A stretch of 64,000 nt of DNA from Ahaetulla prasina (Eukaryota; Chordata; Lepidosauria; Squamata; Colubridae), in the NCBI RefSeq assembly GCF_028640845.1, contig NC_080542.1:132020580-132084579 (forward strand), written 5' to 3'. The notes below the pieces were generated by a model. It ran no database searches, was not told where the DNA came from, and saw nothing but the letters and a program-made list of their open reading frames with translations. A program made the position numbers and the translations under genes. Of this stretch, positions 42,331 to 53,510 are shown piece after piece. The number at the start of each line of letters is the position of its first letter. The stretch's first letter is position 1.

Positions 42331-42765
42331 ACGGATTGAATTGGAAGGGACCTTGTAGGTCATCTAGTCCAAACCCCCACCCAAGCAAGAGACCCTACAG
42401 CATCCTTGACATATGGAAGTCCAATCTCCTCTTTAAAAGCTCCAATGATGAAGCTCTCACAACTTCTGAAGGCAAGCTGTTCCTTTGGTTGATTTTTCTC
42501 ACCGTCAGAAAATTTCTCCTTATTTTTAGATTGAATCTCTCCTTGATCAGTTTCCATCCATTATTCCTTGTCTGGCCTTCCAGTGCCTTGGAAAATAGCT
42601 TAACTCCCTCCTCTCTGTGGCAGCCCCTCAAATATTGGAAGACTGCTATCAAAGACTCCCCTGGTCGTTCTCTTCATTAGATTATCCATGCCCAGTTCCT
42701 GTAACCATTCTTCATATGTTTTAGTCTCCAGTCTCCTAATAATCTTGGTTGCTCCTCTCTGGATA
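42331..42765 (-). mobile_element. CR1 LINE 3' end
   Basis: Reverse CR1: ATTGGAAGGGACCTTGTAGG, CACAACTTCTGAAGGCAAGC, AGAAAATTTCTCCTTATTTT, CAAATATTGGAAGACTGC, to GGTTGCTCCTCTCTGGAT. The minus strand keeps the CR1 C-terminal block (AVFQYLRGCHREEGVKLFSK) over about 85 codons at 42395-42652. Confidence 0.87.
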
Positions 42766-42774
42766 TTTCAGCCA

Positions 42775-43537
42775 ATCTGTTCACTAAATTGTTACAGCTT
42801 TTCAATTTGCAGCTGTTTTTCCAGGTGTTGTCAGAAGGTTAGGATTGATCTGTCCAGTATTACCCCCAGGTACCTCTGAAAGTCATTACACTGTAAAATA
42901 TGGAACTTCACTGAAGGCTGGTAATTTGAGTATCTATTGCTGAAGGGGAATGTGGCTACTTCTGTTTCTGTTAGGCTTGGTTGGAGGCGCCATGTTTTGA
43001 AGACGTAATCCAGTTTCTGAAGAGCTTGAGAAAGTTGGTTCTGTCTCTGCGGGAATGATGTCCAGAGAGAGGGAGCCACCATGGAGAAGTCCCTTCTTCT
43101 GGGTCCTGCCAGATGTATCTCCCTCAGGAATGGGACCCATAATATTTCCTGCCTCCCCGCTCTAATGGGTCGGATAGATGTGACTGGCAAGAGACAGTCC
43201 CTCAGATAACCTGGTCCCAAGCCATGAAGGGCTTTAAAGGTGACAACCAGCACCTTGAATTGCACCCGGAAGCAAATCACAAGCCAATACAGTTCCCACA
43301 GGAGAGGTGATATATGTGCACACCAGGGTCTGCACAAAACCGTGCAGGCCACTGCATTTTGCACCAACTGGAGCTTCCGGATGGTCTTCAAGGGCAGCCC
43401 CATGTAGAGCATGTTGCAAAGTCAAGATGGGAAATGACTAAGGTATGAGTGATTGTGAGTAGGGATTGCCGGTCCAGGAAAGGGCATAACTGGCGCACAA
43501 CTCACTGTTGCTCGAAGGCCCTCCTGGCTGTGACCAT
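42775..43537 (-). pseudogene. Old L2-like LINE fragment, ORF2 C-terminus
   Basis: The minus-strand frame 42831-43412 encodes LYMGLPLKTIRKLQLVQNAV, then FKVLVVTFKALHGLGPGYLR. It matches the C-terminal part of the LINE at 58-62 kb (LYMGLPLRCTRRLQLVQNAA, FKILVTTFKALHGLGPGYLR). The copy at 42.8 kb is clearly more diverged, so it is an older insertion of the same lineage. The region lies after the reverse transcriptase core. It is cut at both ends and joined on the left to a CR1 3' end. No catalytic residue is present. Confidence 0.85.
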
Positions 43538-44774
43538 AACCTGCTCTTCGCGTTTTCTTTAATACAACTCTTTGGAAATAAGCTTTGAGATATTTCTTAT
43601 CCTTGACCTGGGATTTATATGGAACTAACAGTGGCATGCACAGAAGGGGTACTACTACCACATTCTTTGTGTCTCAATAGGACTATTCTGTGGTCTTCAA
43701 TGTATTTTTAAATGGACATCATATTGAGACTCTTGTTAAAAAAATAAGTTTTTCATCCAAGTTAAGCTTTGTGAAATGATTCTTATTTTGAAAAAAAAAC
43801 TAGGGGAGAATATGCTTCTTAGCAACAAGTATGATAACTGAAAACATGAAGTAGCATTTTCTTGCTGGAACATTCTACTTTAATTTAATTTAGGGCCAGA
43901 TTAAGAAATCTGCAACCTCAAAGCAATGCCATGTGCAGCCTTACATTTATTTTGCAGATGGATTCTTGCAAACAGAAAGGTTAAATATATGCATTCATAA
44001 TCAAATTAAACAGAACATGAATTAAAAATAAAATATGTCTCAGTGATAACTCATCATAAACACGCATGAGTTTATATTTATATTCATTGCCTTGTAGTCT
44101 GTATATATGACTAGACATAATGCTTAATGCATGTTTTCTAAATAGTTTCTCACAAAATATTTACCATTCTCATTCATCCTTGGCTCTTCGAATGATCTGT
44201 CTGTACTGTGTCTTTCTGTTCTTACCTATCCATTTTAATTATTTATCAGAATGCATTTTCCCCATTCTGATCATGGTCATTTAATTCATTACAAATTTAC
44301 CCCCAACTCATATCTGGCTTTTTCATTAATACAGTACATTGGAATGTAACATGCAATTGCCATCGATCTAGGAACGCCTAATTTTGCATTTACCCATACA
44401 TGATATCAATTCATACTTTCTGATGCATCTTTTAGCCTTTCATTCTTAGTTCTGGAATAGTCTGACTTTGCCATGTGACCTGGGAATCTGTGAGCCTGCT
44501 AAGTGGTTGTATTTCATAAAAATAAATGCTTTTGTCATACTGATTAATGTTGTTGTGATATTTATGGTTTTTATGTTTTAAATGATCTTTACTGTTCTTT
44601 TTTTATTGATTTTCTAGATTTTTCACTGGAGTCACAGAAATGGGAGGTTATATAAATTTAATAAATGTATTGTTTATTTAGACTGCCTGTTTCTTGTATC
44701 CATTGGATACTAAAAGATCAGACCATATTCATTCATAGGTGATACATTTCTTTTTTTTTAGATTCACACTCTTT
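43538..44774. other. Repeat-poor 1.2-kb stretch
   Basis: AT-rich; I recognise no repeat family or exon. Confidence 0.4.
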
Positions 44775-45300
44775 TCTTCCTTCCTTCCTTCCTTCCTTCC
44801 TTCCTTCCTTCCTTCCTTCCTTCCTTCCTTCCTTCCTTCCTTCCTCCGTCCCTCCCTCCCTCCCTCCTCCCTCCTTTCTTTCTTCCTTCCTTCCTTCATT
44901 TCCTTCCTTCCCTCCTCCCTCCCTGCCCCCTCCTTCCTTTCCTTCCTTTCCTTCCTTCCTTTCCTCCCTCCCTCCCTTCCCTTCCTTCCTTCCTTTCCTT
45001 CCTTCCTTCCTTCCTTCCTTCCTCCCTCCTTTCCTTTCTTCCTTTCTTCCTCCTCCTCCTCCTTCCTTCCTTCCTTCCTTCCTTCTTTCCTTCCTTCCTT
45101 CCTTCCTCCCTCCTTCCTTCCTTCCTTACTTCCCTCCCTCCCTCCCTATCTTTCTGTCCTTCCTTCCCTCCCTTGCTCCTCCCTCCCTTTTCTTCCTTCC
45201 TTCCTTCCTCCTCCCTTCCTCCTCCCTTCCCTTCCCTTCTCTTCCTTTCCTTTCCTCCCTCCCTCCCTCCCTCTCTTTCCTTTCTTCCTTCCTTCCTCCA
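44775..45300. repeat. 0.5-kb polypyrimidine tract of CCTT/CCTC/CTTT units
   Basis: About 525 bp almost free of purines on the plus strand, with mixed tetramer and trinucleotide units. The 193-codon open frame of phenylalanine, leucine, proline and serine spanning it is repeat translation. Confidence 0.97.
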
Positions 45301-45802
45301 TTCATCTGACTTCTAATTGATCTTTGAGCTCAAGTGGTATATTCCCCTTTAGTAAACTATTTACTAGATAGAAAGAGAATCTTCCCTTTATTCAGAAAGT
45401 ATTCTTTATACTTTCTGAATAAAGCTCTCATAATTCTCATATGTTAATTATTTTGTCTGAGCTAAAGACAGCTGAAATCCAAGAACATTTGAAGGGCCTC
45501 AGATGACTGTCACCTCTATTGCTTGCTTTACAGCATTTTTTTCTCGTTGTTTTTTTTTAAAGTTCTCTAGATCCAAAGAAGATTTCAAATGGAAAAGGTC
45601 TGCTCCCTGGATAAATATGATTAAATGTTCTTGGTGGTGCTAATGTCCTTGCTTTTCACACTTTTAAGTCTGCAAACATTTTGACAGTTGCTGATGAAAC
45701 TTTTATAACAGACGAATAAAGAGATCAGTCTTGCATCTCAAGCACAAGGATCATATTTTTGTATTATTTGTTAACCAGCTATAAGCCATATCACCAAGAA
45801 AC
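45301..45802. other. Spacer with a strong small hairpin
   Basis: A perfect 17-bp inverted repeat (45386-45402 and 45408-45424, CTTTATTCAGAAAGTAT) with a 5-base loop. Otherwise nothing recognised. Confidence 0.6.
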
Positions 45803-45810
45803 GTCAAAGC

Positions 45811-45979
45811 CAGTGGTGGGTTGCCCCTGGTTTGGACCAGTTCGTAAGAACCGGTAGTAAAACCGGTGAGAGGCTCCGCCCACTGACCCGGATGTCATCC
45901 TAGGTGATCTGCGCATGCCAAGAAGTTTGGCGCGGGGGAGAGCGAAGTGAGTAGTAAAGGTAAGTAGAACCCACCCCCG
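45811..45979. mobile_element. hAT-like MITE (CAGTGGTG-type), 169 bp
   Basis: GTCAAAGC (45803-45810) and GTCAAAGG (45980-45987) are an 8-bp duplication with one mismatch. Ends CAGTGGTGGGTTG and GAACCCACCCCCG are inverted. The interior has ACCGGTAGTAAAACCGGTG and a GCGCATGCC CpG-rich phrase. Confidence 0.87.
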
Positions 45980-45987
45980 GTCAAAGG

Positions 45988-47258
45988 TATCAAAATATAG
46001 AAAACAACAATTGAGGAATTACAATGTGGCTGTAAATAGAATGTAGTTCTGCCCATACTGGATTTGTGACCACAGCTGACTAAATGATGACTGGAACCAA
46101 CTCCTCTATCAGTGCATATAATTTTTAGTGACAAAAATTAAAATTGTAACTGGCCAAAGAAATCCACCATGGCTTACTGAAGTTGCACACAATTTTGAGA
46201 CTAGAAGTTATTTTTTTATGCTACAAAATTAAAAGCAGTTCTATGTGAAAAGCTCAAATCTCTATAGACTTTAGCTTCAGAAAATAAAACTGCTAATATT
46301 TTCAGTTTTTTTTAAAAAAAATTGATAAGAGTTGATAAATTTAGATTCTCTCTTTTTTTTCACTTCCATCAAGGATCAAACTATATATTCATAGGTGACA
46401 GAATTTCTTTCAATTATTTGATATGGAAACTGGTATTTTATTCAAATGATTATTAGCATGTTCTGCAGCAGATAAATACACCTTTTTGATTTTGCTTTTC
46501 TTTAATATGCAAAGGCAACAGATACTCTGGTAACATACCCTTGGTTATATAAAGAACAAAGGCAAAATTAAAGAAAGGAATAAATTCTAAAGGAGGTTTC
46601 ATGATTTAATCCTGAGCTCATTTGTCCTGAACTAACTGGGGAATAGAAGCATTTGCCCATCAGTTTTCCTTCATTCAGCATTTCTTTATTTACTTACTAA
46701 TTTGAATTTATTGGTTGCCAAACTCTTATGGATTCTATTTCTTGGGAAATAGGTTCTACCATATTCAGTGCAGCTTTTTTTTTTAAAATTAAACATACCT
46801 TGAATAGCACCGTTAATATATCATTATCTTCTCCTTTTACTTTTCGCCTTATCCAAAATAGCATGTGATATATTTGTAAAGAATAGATCTACCTTTCTAT
46901 AAAGAGGCTCTCTCACTCTCTCACTCCCTCTCTCTTTTTGGAAGATGTTCTGTAAAAAAGAAGCAAAACGTAGAACAAGTTTAAAAATAGTGTTGAACAG
47001 CAAAACTATGTTTAAATTTTTTTAACAACTGTACTTTAGTTATTTTCTTTTATTTGGAAAGATACATTCTTTATCACTTCTCAGATAAAATGAATGGTTG
47101 GAGAAAAAGTTCCTGATTTGTAAATACAGGTATTTTCTTATAGCTCCTAAACCATTCTTTGCCATTCTTTGTATCCATAATAAAAGGGAAGATTTAAAAA
47201 AAACAACGCAATACTGCTACCATGTCGAATTTCCCAATTTTAAAAGGCATTTCATAAT
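45988..47258. other. Repeat-poor 1.27-kb stretch
   Basis: AT-rich, with a T/A homopolymer pair at about 46308-46325 and a CTCT-rich run at 46912-46935. No gene or family recognised. Confidence 0.4.
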
Positions 47259-47262
47259 GGAG

Positions 47263-47938
47263 TGAGGGAACAGTCTCCCCCTATAAGAATGAAATATTTT
47301 GAGGAATATTAAAAAAGGTGGATTGTTATATTTCCCAAAGGGAAAAATGGAGAAACATGTTTTTAGAGGCAGAAAAGAAACCCCACTTTCCTTAATAGCC
47401 CACAGCAGATGTCAGCACTTAAGAGATAAAGAGCTTATTGAAAGAAGCCAAGTATCAAGATAGCTCTATTCACAAGCAAATACACTTACCCAAGAGCCAA
47501 AACAGAGCCAAAAGCCATTAAGCCACAATAGGAATTACCCAACACTTTTTGAGAGCACAAGCCTCTTCATTGCTTCACCCTCAGAGCAGTCCAAATCTCA
47601 ACCAAACTTAGCTCAGACAAACACCTAGGATTTGTACTTTGCCTATAGAGCCAGCTATGACCCCTACATGGCCCCATAGGAGTCTGACAACAGCCAATAA
47701 AATACATGTTTTTGCACAGGAACAGGAAGCTCAAGTGCAAAGCCCAAGAGAAGGTATAACCCTCCCCACACACACACACACGCACACTCAACTCCATGTG
47801 GTCAGTGCCCAGAATCACAAAGCCATGCAGTTCTGCTTCATCAATAAACCATCTTTCCAATCAGCTTCCATGTTTCCAGTGTCTTCCTCCCAGCTTGGAA
47901 CTGAACCAAATGGATATTTCTTTCCACAGGAGCATTCT
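47263..47938 (+). mobile_element. Solo LTR of an endogenous retrovirus-like element, copy 2
   Basis: 676 bp, ending TTTCCACA, with GGAG on both sides (47259-47262 and 47939-47942) as a perfect 4-bp target duplication. A poly(A) signal AATAAA lies at 47843-47848. A CA-rich run at 47767-47785 replaces the sequence after the TATA-like GGTATAA (47753). A 4-bp duplication suits a gammaretrovirus-like integrase. Only the LTR is left. Confidence 0.87.
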
Positions 47939-47954
47939 GGGGAAATAAAATAGC

Positions 47955-48513
47955 AATTGCTGTTGTTCTCCTTCATGAAATAAAAAGATGCTCATTGAGA
48001 GGAAAGTGACGGCAAATTTAGACACCATATTAAAAAGCATAGAAATCACCTTGATGAGAAAGGTCCATATAATTCAAGCTATGGTTTTTCCCAGGAGTAA
48101 TGTATGACTGTGAGAGCTGGAACATAATGAAAGCTGAGCACCAAAGAATTCATGCTTTTGAACTGTGGCATTGCAGGAGACTCTTGAGAGCCCCTTGGCC
48201 TGCAAGGAGATGAAATCAATCAATACTAAAGGAAATCAACCTTGTTCTTTGGAAGGATAGATACTGAGGCTGAAATACTTTGGCTACCAAATGAGAAGAG
48301 AAGACTCATTGGAAGACACCCTGATGTTGAGAAAGATTGAAAGCAAAAGGAGAAGGGGGACGGCAGAAGATGAGATGTTTAGACAGTGTCATTGATGAAA
48401 TGAACATGAAATTGGGCAAACGCTGAGAGACAGTGGAGGACAGGGAGACTTGGCATGATATAGTTCCTGGAGTCACAAAGAGTCAGACATGACATAGTGA
48501 CTGAACCTCCACA
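47955..48513 (+). pseudogene. BovB (RTE) LINE 3' end
   Basis: The plus strand encodes, in broken frames, the C-terminal part of BovB ORF2: a HEIKR-like start, then the LDTILKSIEITLMRKVHIIQ region, then the RREDSLEDTLMLRKIESKRR region. The terminal sequence TGGAGTCACAAAGAGTCAGA and CATGACATAGTGACTGAAC is the classic BovB end. A TGACATAGTGACTGAAC unit is repeated at about 48490 and 48528. It begins right after the solo LTR, which may have landed in it. No reverse transcriptase core remains. Confidence 0.85.
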
Positions 48514-49613
48514 ACTGAACCAGGGATGACATAGTGACTGAACCACCACAACAGCTATCATTCTTAGCTTCAATAATTTTGGTTTATCTACAAATGGTAT
48601 CTGGAACAAAGCAACCAATTTTTTAAGTAGGTAAACAATGGGCAAATAGACACTGTCATTTTAATATATCCTTATTATGAATTTTCCATCATAAGGAGAG
48701 GCAGATGTCTAGCTTCAAAATTAGAAAAGGATATTGTGGCCATTACTGGAATGGGGCTAGATCAAATAAAATTTATGCAAAAATGATAAATAAGTGTGAT
48801 TAATTTTTACTCCTTCATAAATTCAGTACAGAACATAGCTGCATGTGTAATTCTTCATTTTTAAATGTCTTTGTTATATTCAACACATATACAGAGACAC
48901 TGTTCTGTAAGTGACTGGTTTAGCTAAAAAAAAAGAGGAAAGAGTAGCATCATATAAACATTGCTAGACATCCCTAAAAACAGTGCAAAAATCATTTACA
49001 GACTGGCTCCCAAAGAGTGAGAAAGAAATGTTTCTACATGCTGACATGAGGAATTCTATGAAAATATTTTGGGCAGCTATAAAGATAGAGTGAGTGAGAA
49101 CATGTGCTTTTAATTAACCTATGAAAGTGAGAAGAACATTAGGTGAAATCTTTTTTTTTCCCCATTTAGGCCCACAGAAAATAACCAGAAGGCATTAAAG
49201 CTGTCAAGATAGCTGTCTTTTCATTTGCCTCTCGACCAGCTCCATTAAAACACCCAGATTGAAGCTGACAAGACAGTTGAATCAAAGGAGAAAGTGATAG
49301 AGTTAATGTCCATTAGCGCAGAACAGGGAGAGAATGAATAAATTAATATTTATTAGCCATTAAAAGTCATTATACATTCTGAATGGCCATAGAAATTATT
49401 CAGAAATTTAAATGATCCATCTTCAGATTAAAATATTTGCTGTAGGTGAACATTTGTTTATTTTAGAAATTGATAATAATTCAATCTTTAGAAAACAGCA
49501 TGAATTATGATTTACACAACATCTTCTAAGGATCATACAAGTAAGCAAACTATAGGAATTATATATTTATATTTTTTATGTATAGGCAGTCTCCCAAAGT
49601 ATTGGGTCATTAC
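48514..49613. other. Repeat-poor stretch, candidate conserved non-coding DNA
   Basis: No repeat family recognised. The part at about 49170-49560 is AT-rich, with homeobox-type TTAATTA/ATTAATATTTATTAG phrases and no simple repeats. Conservation is a guess. Confidence 0.35.
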
Positions 49614-49641
49614 GTGTGTGTGTGTGTGTGTGTGTGTGTGA
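49614..49641. repeat. (TG)n microsatellite
   Basis: About 13 GT dinucleotides. Confidence 0.95.
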
Positions 49642-49737
49642 GAATTTTTCCTGGAATGGGTGAGTAAAGAACATTGAGAACATATGCCAAGAATATAGTT
49701 CCCAACAGAATTGCCTAAAATTCAAAGATAACAACAA

Positions 49738-50163
49738 CAACAAGAAAAAAAACAATAACAACAACAACAACAACAGAGTTGGCAGGGACCTTGGAGGTCT
49801 TCTAGTCCAACCTCCTGCCCAGGCAGGAAACTTTACACCACTTCAGACAAATGGTTATCCAACATCTTCTTAACAGTTTCCAGTGTTTGAGCATTTACAA
49901 CTTCTGCAGGCAAGTTGTTCCACCCATTGTTCTAACTGTCAGGAAATTTCTCCTTATTTCTAAATTGCTTCTCCCCTTGATTAGTTTCCACCCATTGCTT
50001 CTTGTTCTACCCTCAGGTGCTTTGGAGAATAATTTGACTCCCTCTTCTTTGTGGCAACCCCTGAGATATTGGAACACTGCTATCATGTCTCCCCTAGTCC
50101 TTCTTTTCATTAAACTAGGCATACTCAGTTCTTGAAACCGTTCTTCATATGTTTTAGCCGCCA
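49738..50163 (-). mobile_element. CR1 LINE 3' end with (AAC)n tail
   Basis: AAC-type trinucleotides (49728-49774) are followed by AGAGTTGGCAGGGACCTTGG and on to TCTTCATATGTTTTAGCCGC. The minus strand keeps an intact 89-codon C-terminal block (TRGDMIAVFQYLRGCHKEEG), so this copy is fairly young. Confidence 0.9.
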
Positions 50164-50180
50164 TATGTATATGTGTATAC

Positions 50181-50653
50181 CAGTGGTTCTCAACCTGTGG
50201 GTCGGGACCCCATTGGGGTCAAATGACGATTTGCCAAGAGTCGCCTAAGACCATTGGAAATATGGGAAGTATACTTGCAAGTTGAAGAATCGCGCTCCAA
50301 TGGTTGACTCCACAAGCTAGCTGCAGGCTCTTCAAATCACTAGCCGAATTCGGCTTCAGGCGCGATGAATTAAAAAAGAGAGAAATCTTTGCTCTGATGT
50401 CTCCCTCTCAAGCCAGCTGCAATCACTCCCAATCGCTAGCCTAATCTGGCTTCAGGCGCGATAAACTTAATAGGGGAGGAGTCTCCGCTTTAATGCCTCC
50501 GTCCTCAAGGCAATCGCAAGCAGTTCAGATCGCTAGCCAATATGGCTTCAGGCACGATAAATTCAAAACGAAAATAATTTTATGGTTGGGGTCGCCACAT
50601 CATGGGGAGTTGTATTAAGGGGGTCGCAGCACTATAAAGGTTGAGAACCACTG
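50181..50653. mobile_element. SPIN-like non-autonomous hAT transposon, 473 bp
   Basis: The ends CAGTGGTTCTCAACCT and AGGTTGAGAACCACTG are perfect inverted 16-mers. GTGTATAC is duplicated exactly at 50173-50180 and 50654-50661. The sub-terminal parts (GTCGCCTAAGACCATTGGAA at the left; AAAATAATTTTATGGTTGGG at the right) match my recollection of SPIN hAT elements, which are known to have spread horizontally among tetrapods including squamates. The interior holds three copies of an 86-106-bp unit ending GGCTTCAGGCGCGAT (50352, 50458, 50544). No transposase. Confidence 0.85.
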
Positions 50654-50661
50654 GTGTATAC

Positions 50662-51129
50662 ATTATATATGTAGCCAAATAATTCTGGCTACCTAAATAA
50701 GCTACATCTATATATAAGCGTTTTAAGCCACACTTATATATGGCAGCAGAGATACAGGAAAATGCTGGAGACAGAAGGGACAATGGCAAAGTCATCCATT
50801 CATACTGCATGGGAGAAGTTAATGGTAAACTACTCCTATATTTTTATCAAGAAACAATCGAACAAAATCTATAATGATATGGTGCCGGATGATAGGTTTC
50901 ATAGGTTGGAGGACATTCAGCAACTGAGGAAGTGCTGAGAATTTTTTTTTTTGAAGCACTCATGGTATTTATGAATGAAAGACTTGGGACATCTAGTTGC
51001 TGAAGTTGCCATGCAAATCTGAAGAAAAAAAAGCAACCTGAAGCTGCAAAGAGATGATGACAGTGGGAACATGGAATGTAAGATAGATGAACATGGGAAA
51101 TTTTGTCACAGTGAAAAATAAAATGAAGT
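50662..51129. other. Unannotated spacer
   Basis: No gene or repeat recognised. Confidence 0.4.
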
Positions 51130-51385
51130 TTTTTTTTTTTGTTTACATTTATACCTCGCCCTTCTCCGAAGACTCAGGGCGGCTTACAGTGTATAAGGCA
51201 ATAGTCTCATTCTATTTGTATATTTTTACAAAGTCAACTTATTGCCCCCCCAACAATCTGGGTCCTCATTTTACCTACCTTATAAAGGATGGAAGGCTGA
51301 GTCAACCTTGGGCCGGGCTTGAACCTGCAGTAATTGCAGGCTTTGTGTTCTTAATAACAGGCCTTACCAGCCTGACTACACATTG
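51130..51385 (-). mobile_element. tRNA-derived SINE with L2-like 3' end
   Basis: Same family as 19571-19812: on the minus strand GCAGGTTCAAGCCCGGCCC (B-box region), then GGTTGACTCAGCCTTCCATC, and the terminus GCCGCCCTGAGTCTTCGGAG. A poly-T at 51130-51141 marks the tail. Confidence 0.85.
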
Positions 51386-51780
51386 ACAGGCATCAGCAAA
51401 CGGAGACAGACTCCGTTCCCAGAAAAATGTCTTTGTTACTCAGCACGTAAAAAAAAACAATTAAGCAGTTGCTTTTATTATTAGGAAGGGTATAACAGGA
51501 ACAGGACTTGACAACAATGCAATCAATGTCCGAATAATGTCATTTAGACTTTGTGGATAACCCTTTAATATGTCCAAATTTATACTCCAACCACTGATGC
51601 AGAAGAACAGGTTTTATGATCAATTTGAAATCAACAGAACATGAGAACAAGACAATATGTTTGTGGTTGGAGAGTGGAATACCGAAGTTGGAATATTGAG
51701 GAAAATATAGTTGGACTTTAAGGTCTAGAAAATTGAAGTCAAGCAGGAGAAAGACTGAGCAATTTCTATTAACTAAGTGA

Positions 51781-51822
51781 TTGATAGTGATAGTGATAGT
51801 GATAGTGATAGTGATAGTAATA
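51781..51822. repeat. (GTGATA)n short tandem repeat
   Basis: About six GATAGT hexamers inside the BovB relic. Confidence 0.9.
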
Positions 51823-52248
51823 GCTATCAGTCTTCAAACAACCAAAACAATGATTAAATACATAAACATAAACCAGATGGGTATACAAAAATCAAACTAG
51901 CTACTGATATATCATTAATGAGGAGACGAGTTCAGTTACAACAAAGATGTATCCAGGGGCTAATTGTGAAACAGATCATGAACCACGCATGTGCAAAATC
52001 AACCAGTTTCCAAATTAAGCCAAAGCAGAAGCTAACTAGTTTTCACAATATGATCTTGAGCACCACTGTGTTCAAAGAGATCATAAGGAGTTGCTTCAGA
52101 GTCCTGAACTTCCTTAATTAAAAATCAAAGGAACTGTGGATTGATATTAAAGAAATTGTTAAGGATGAATATGAAAATAGTCTGTCAAACCTCAAGAAAC
52201 AGAAGAAAACAAACTAAGTGAAACAGATACAGAAAAGCCAAGAATGGC

Positions 52249-52668
52249 TTGCCTTCAGAAGCTGTAGGTGTTCCAACACTGGAAGCTCTTTTTATATGTG
52301 GATAACCACATTTTTGAAATGATATGGGATTTCCTGCTTAAGTAGGGGGTTGCAGTAAAGAACCTTCAAGATCCCTTCCATAGTGGTGGGGTTTTTTACT
52401 ACTGGTTCTGTGGGTGTGGCTTGGTGGGCATGGTAGGCAAAGGATACTGTAAAATCTCCATTCCCACCCCACCCCAGGGGGAAAGTTACTGCAAAATCCC
52501 CATTTCCTCCCAATCAGCTGGGACTCGAGAGGCAGAGAATAGATAGGGCAGTCAGCAATTTTACTACCGGTTCTCCAAACTATTCAAAATTTTCGATACT
52601 GGTTCTCCAGAACTGGTAGAACCTGCTGAAACCCACCTCTGCCCTTCCAACTTTGTTAGTCGGTTAAA
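52249..52668 (+). mobile_element. CR1 LINE 3' end, split by a hAT MITE
   Basis: CTTGCCTTCAGAAGCTGTAG to CTTCAAGATCCCTTCCA, then after the MITE CCCTTCCAACTTTGTTAG. Plus orientation, close to the natural CR1 end. Confidence 0.8.
52381..52641. mobile_element. hAT-like MITE (CAGTGGTG-type), 261 bp
   Basis: A perfect 8-bp duplication CCCTTCCA (52373-52380, 52642-52649). Ends TAGTGGTGGGGTTT and GAAACCCACCTCTG are inverted. The interior has an imperfect direct repeat (TACTGTAAAATCTCCATTCC and TACTGCAAAATCCCCATTTC). Confidence 0.9.
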
Positions 52669-52942
52669 CTCTGTTCTGGACTCAGAAAAAAGTATGCTAA
52701 AGAATTCCAATACACTAATGGCCTAATATTAATTCAAAACAACACACTCACACACTAATCAAAGAAATATGGGAGGCATATACTGAAATACTGTACAGTA
52801 GATATGTAAATATTCGAGATACTTTAGACGATATTCAATTTTGTGAGAACCTCTATAACAACAAAATGGATTTCGATCACCATTCCACATCTTAACGTTG
52901 GCTCACACTACAGGAATTGATGGAATACCCACAAAATATGGT

Positions 52943-52992
52943 AGGGTGTTGGACTAGAAGACCTTCAAGTTTCCTTCCAACAGGATTATTTT
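52943..52992 (+). mobile_element. CR1 3' terminal scrap
   Basis: AGGGTGTTGGACTAGAAGAC then CCTTCCAACAGGATTATT, the last 50 bp of CR1. Confidence 0.6.
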
Positions 52993-53510
52993 GTTAATCA
53001 GTAAAAGTTCTAACCAAGTTATGCTAATTGGAGAACAACACGCTAGGCAACACATTGGAAGAGACTGATCTATAATACATAGAAATAGCAAAGAAAGGAG
53101 ACTAAGAGGGTACAAATTATTGTATAATATCCTTAATTTCATATATTGGCAAAATGATACATAGATTTATCCCCCTCAGATTAAGTCATACATAGAAAGG
53201 GAGATGCCAGATGTTGAAGTTGGCTTTAGAAAAAGCCAAGGAACATGGCATATTATTATTATTGAGGCATGCTGAATAACTGAAAAAGTTGGAAGAATAG
53301 GAAAAAATAAGTCATTCTGTGTTTCATTATTATAGAAATACCTTTGATTGTGAAAGATGTGTCAAGCAGACAAACTGGTATCCAAGAACATCTTAGTCTC
53401 CTCATGAGAAACTTATGTATAGGCCAATAAGCTATAATATGGACAGGACATAGTGAAAATAGACTGTTTCTAGGTTGCCCAAGGAACGCTGTATATTTTA
53501 TCCCTATTTG

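Noticed and set aside
44739..45320. 193-codon open frame rich in phenylalanine, leucine, proline and serine
   Set aside because: It is the translation of the polypyrimidine simple repeat.
41011..47938. A single provirus bounded by the two LTRs
   Set aside because: The interval holds CR1, L2-like and simple repeats but no viral genes, and copy 2 has its own 4-bp duplication.
50290..50570. CRISPR-like array
   Set aside because: Only three imperfect units of unequal length inside a transposon in a vertebrate genome.
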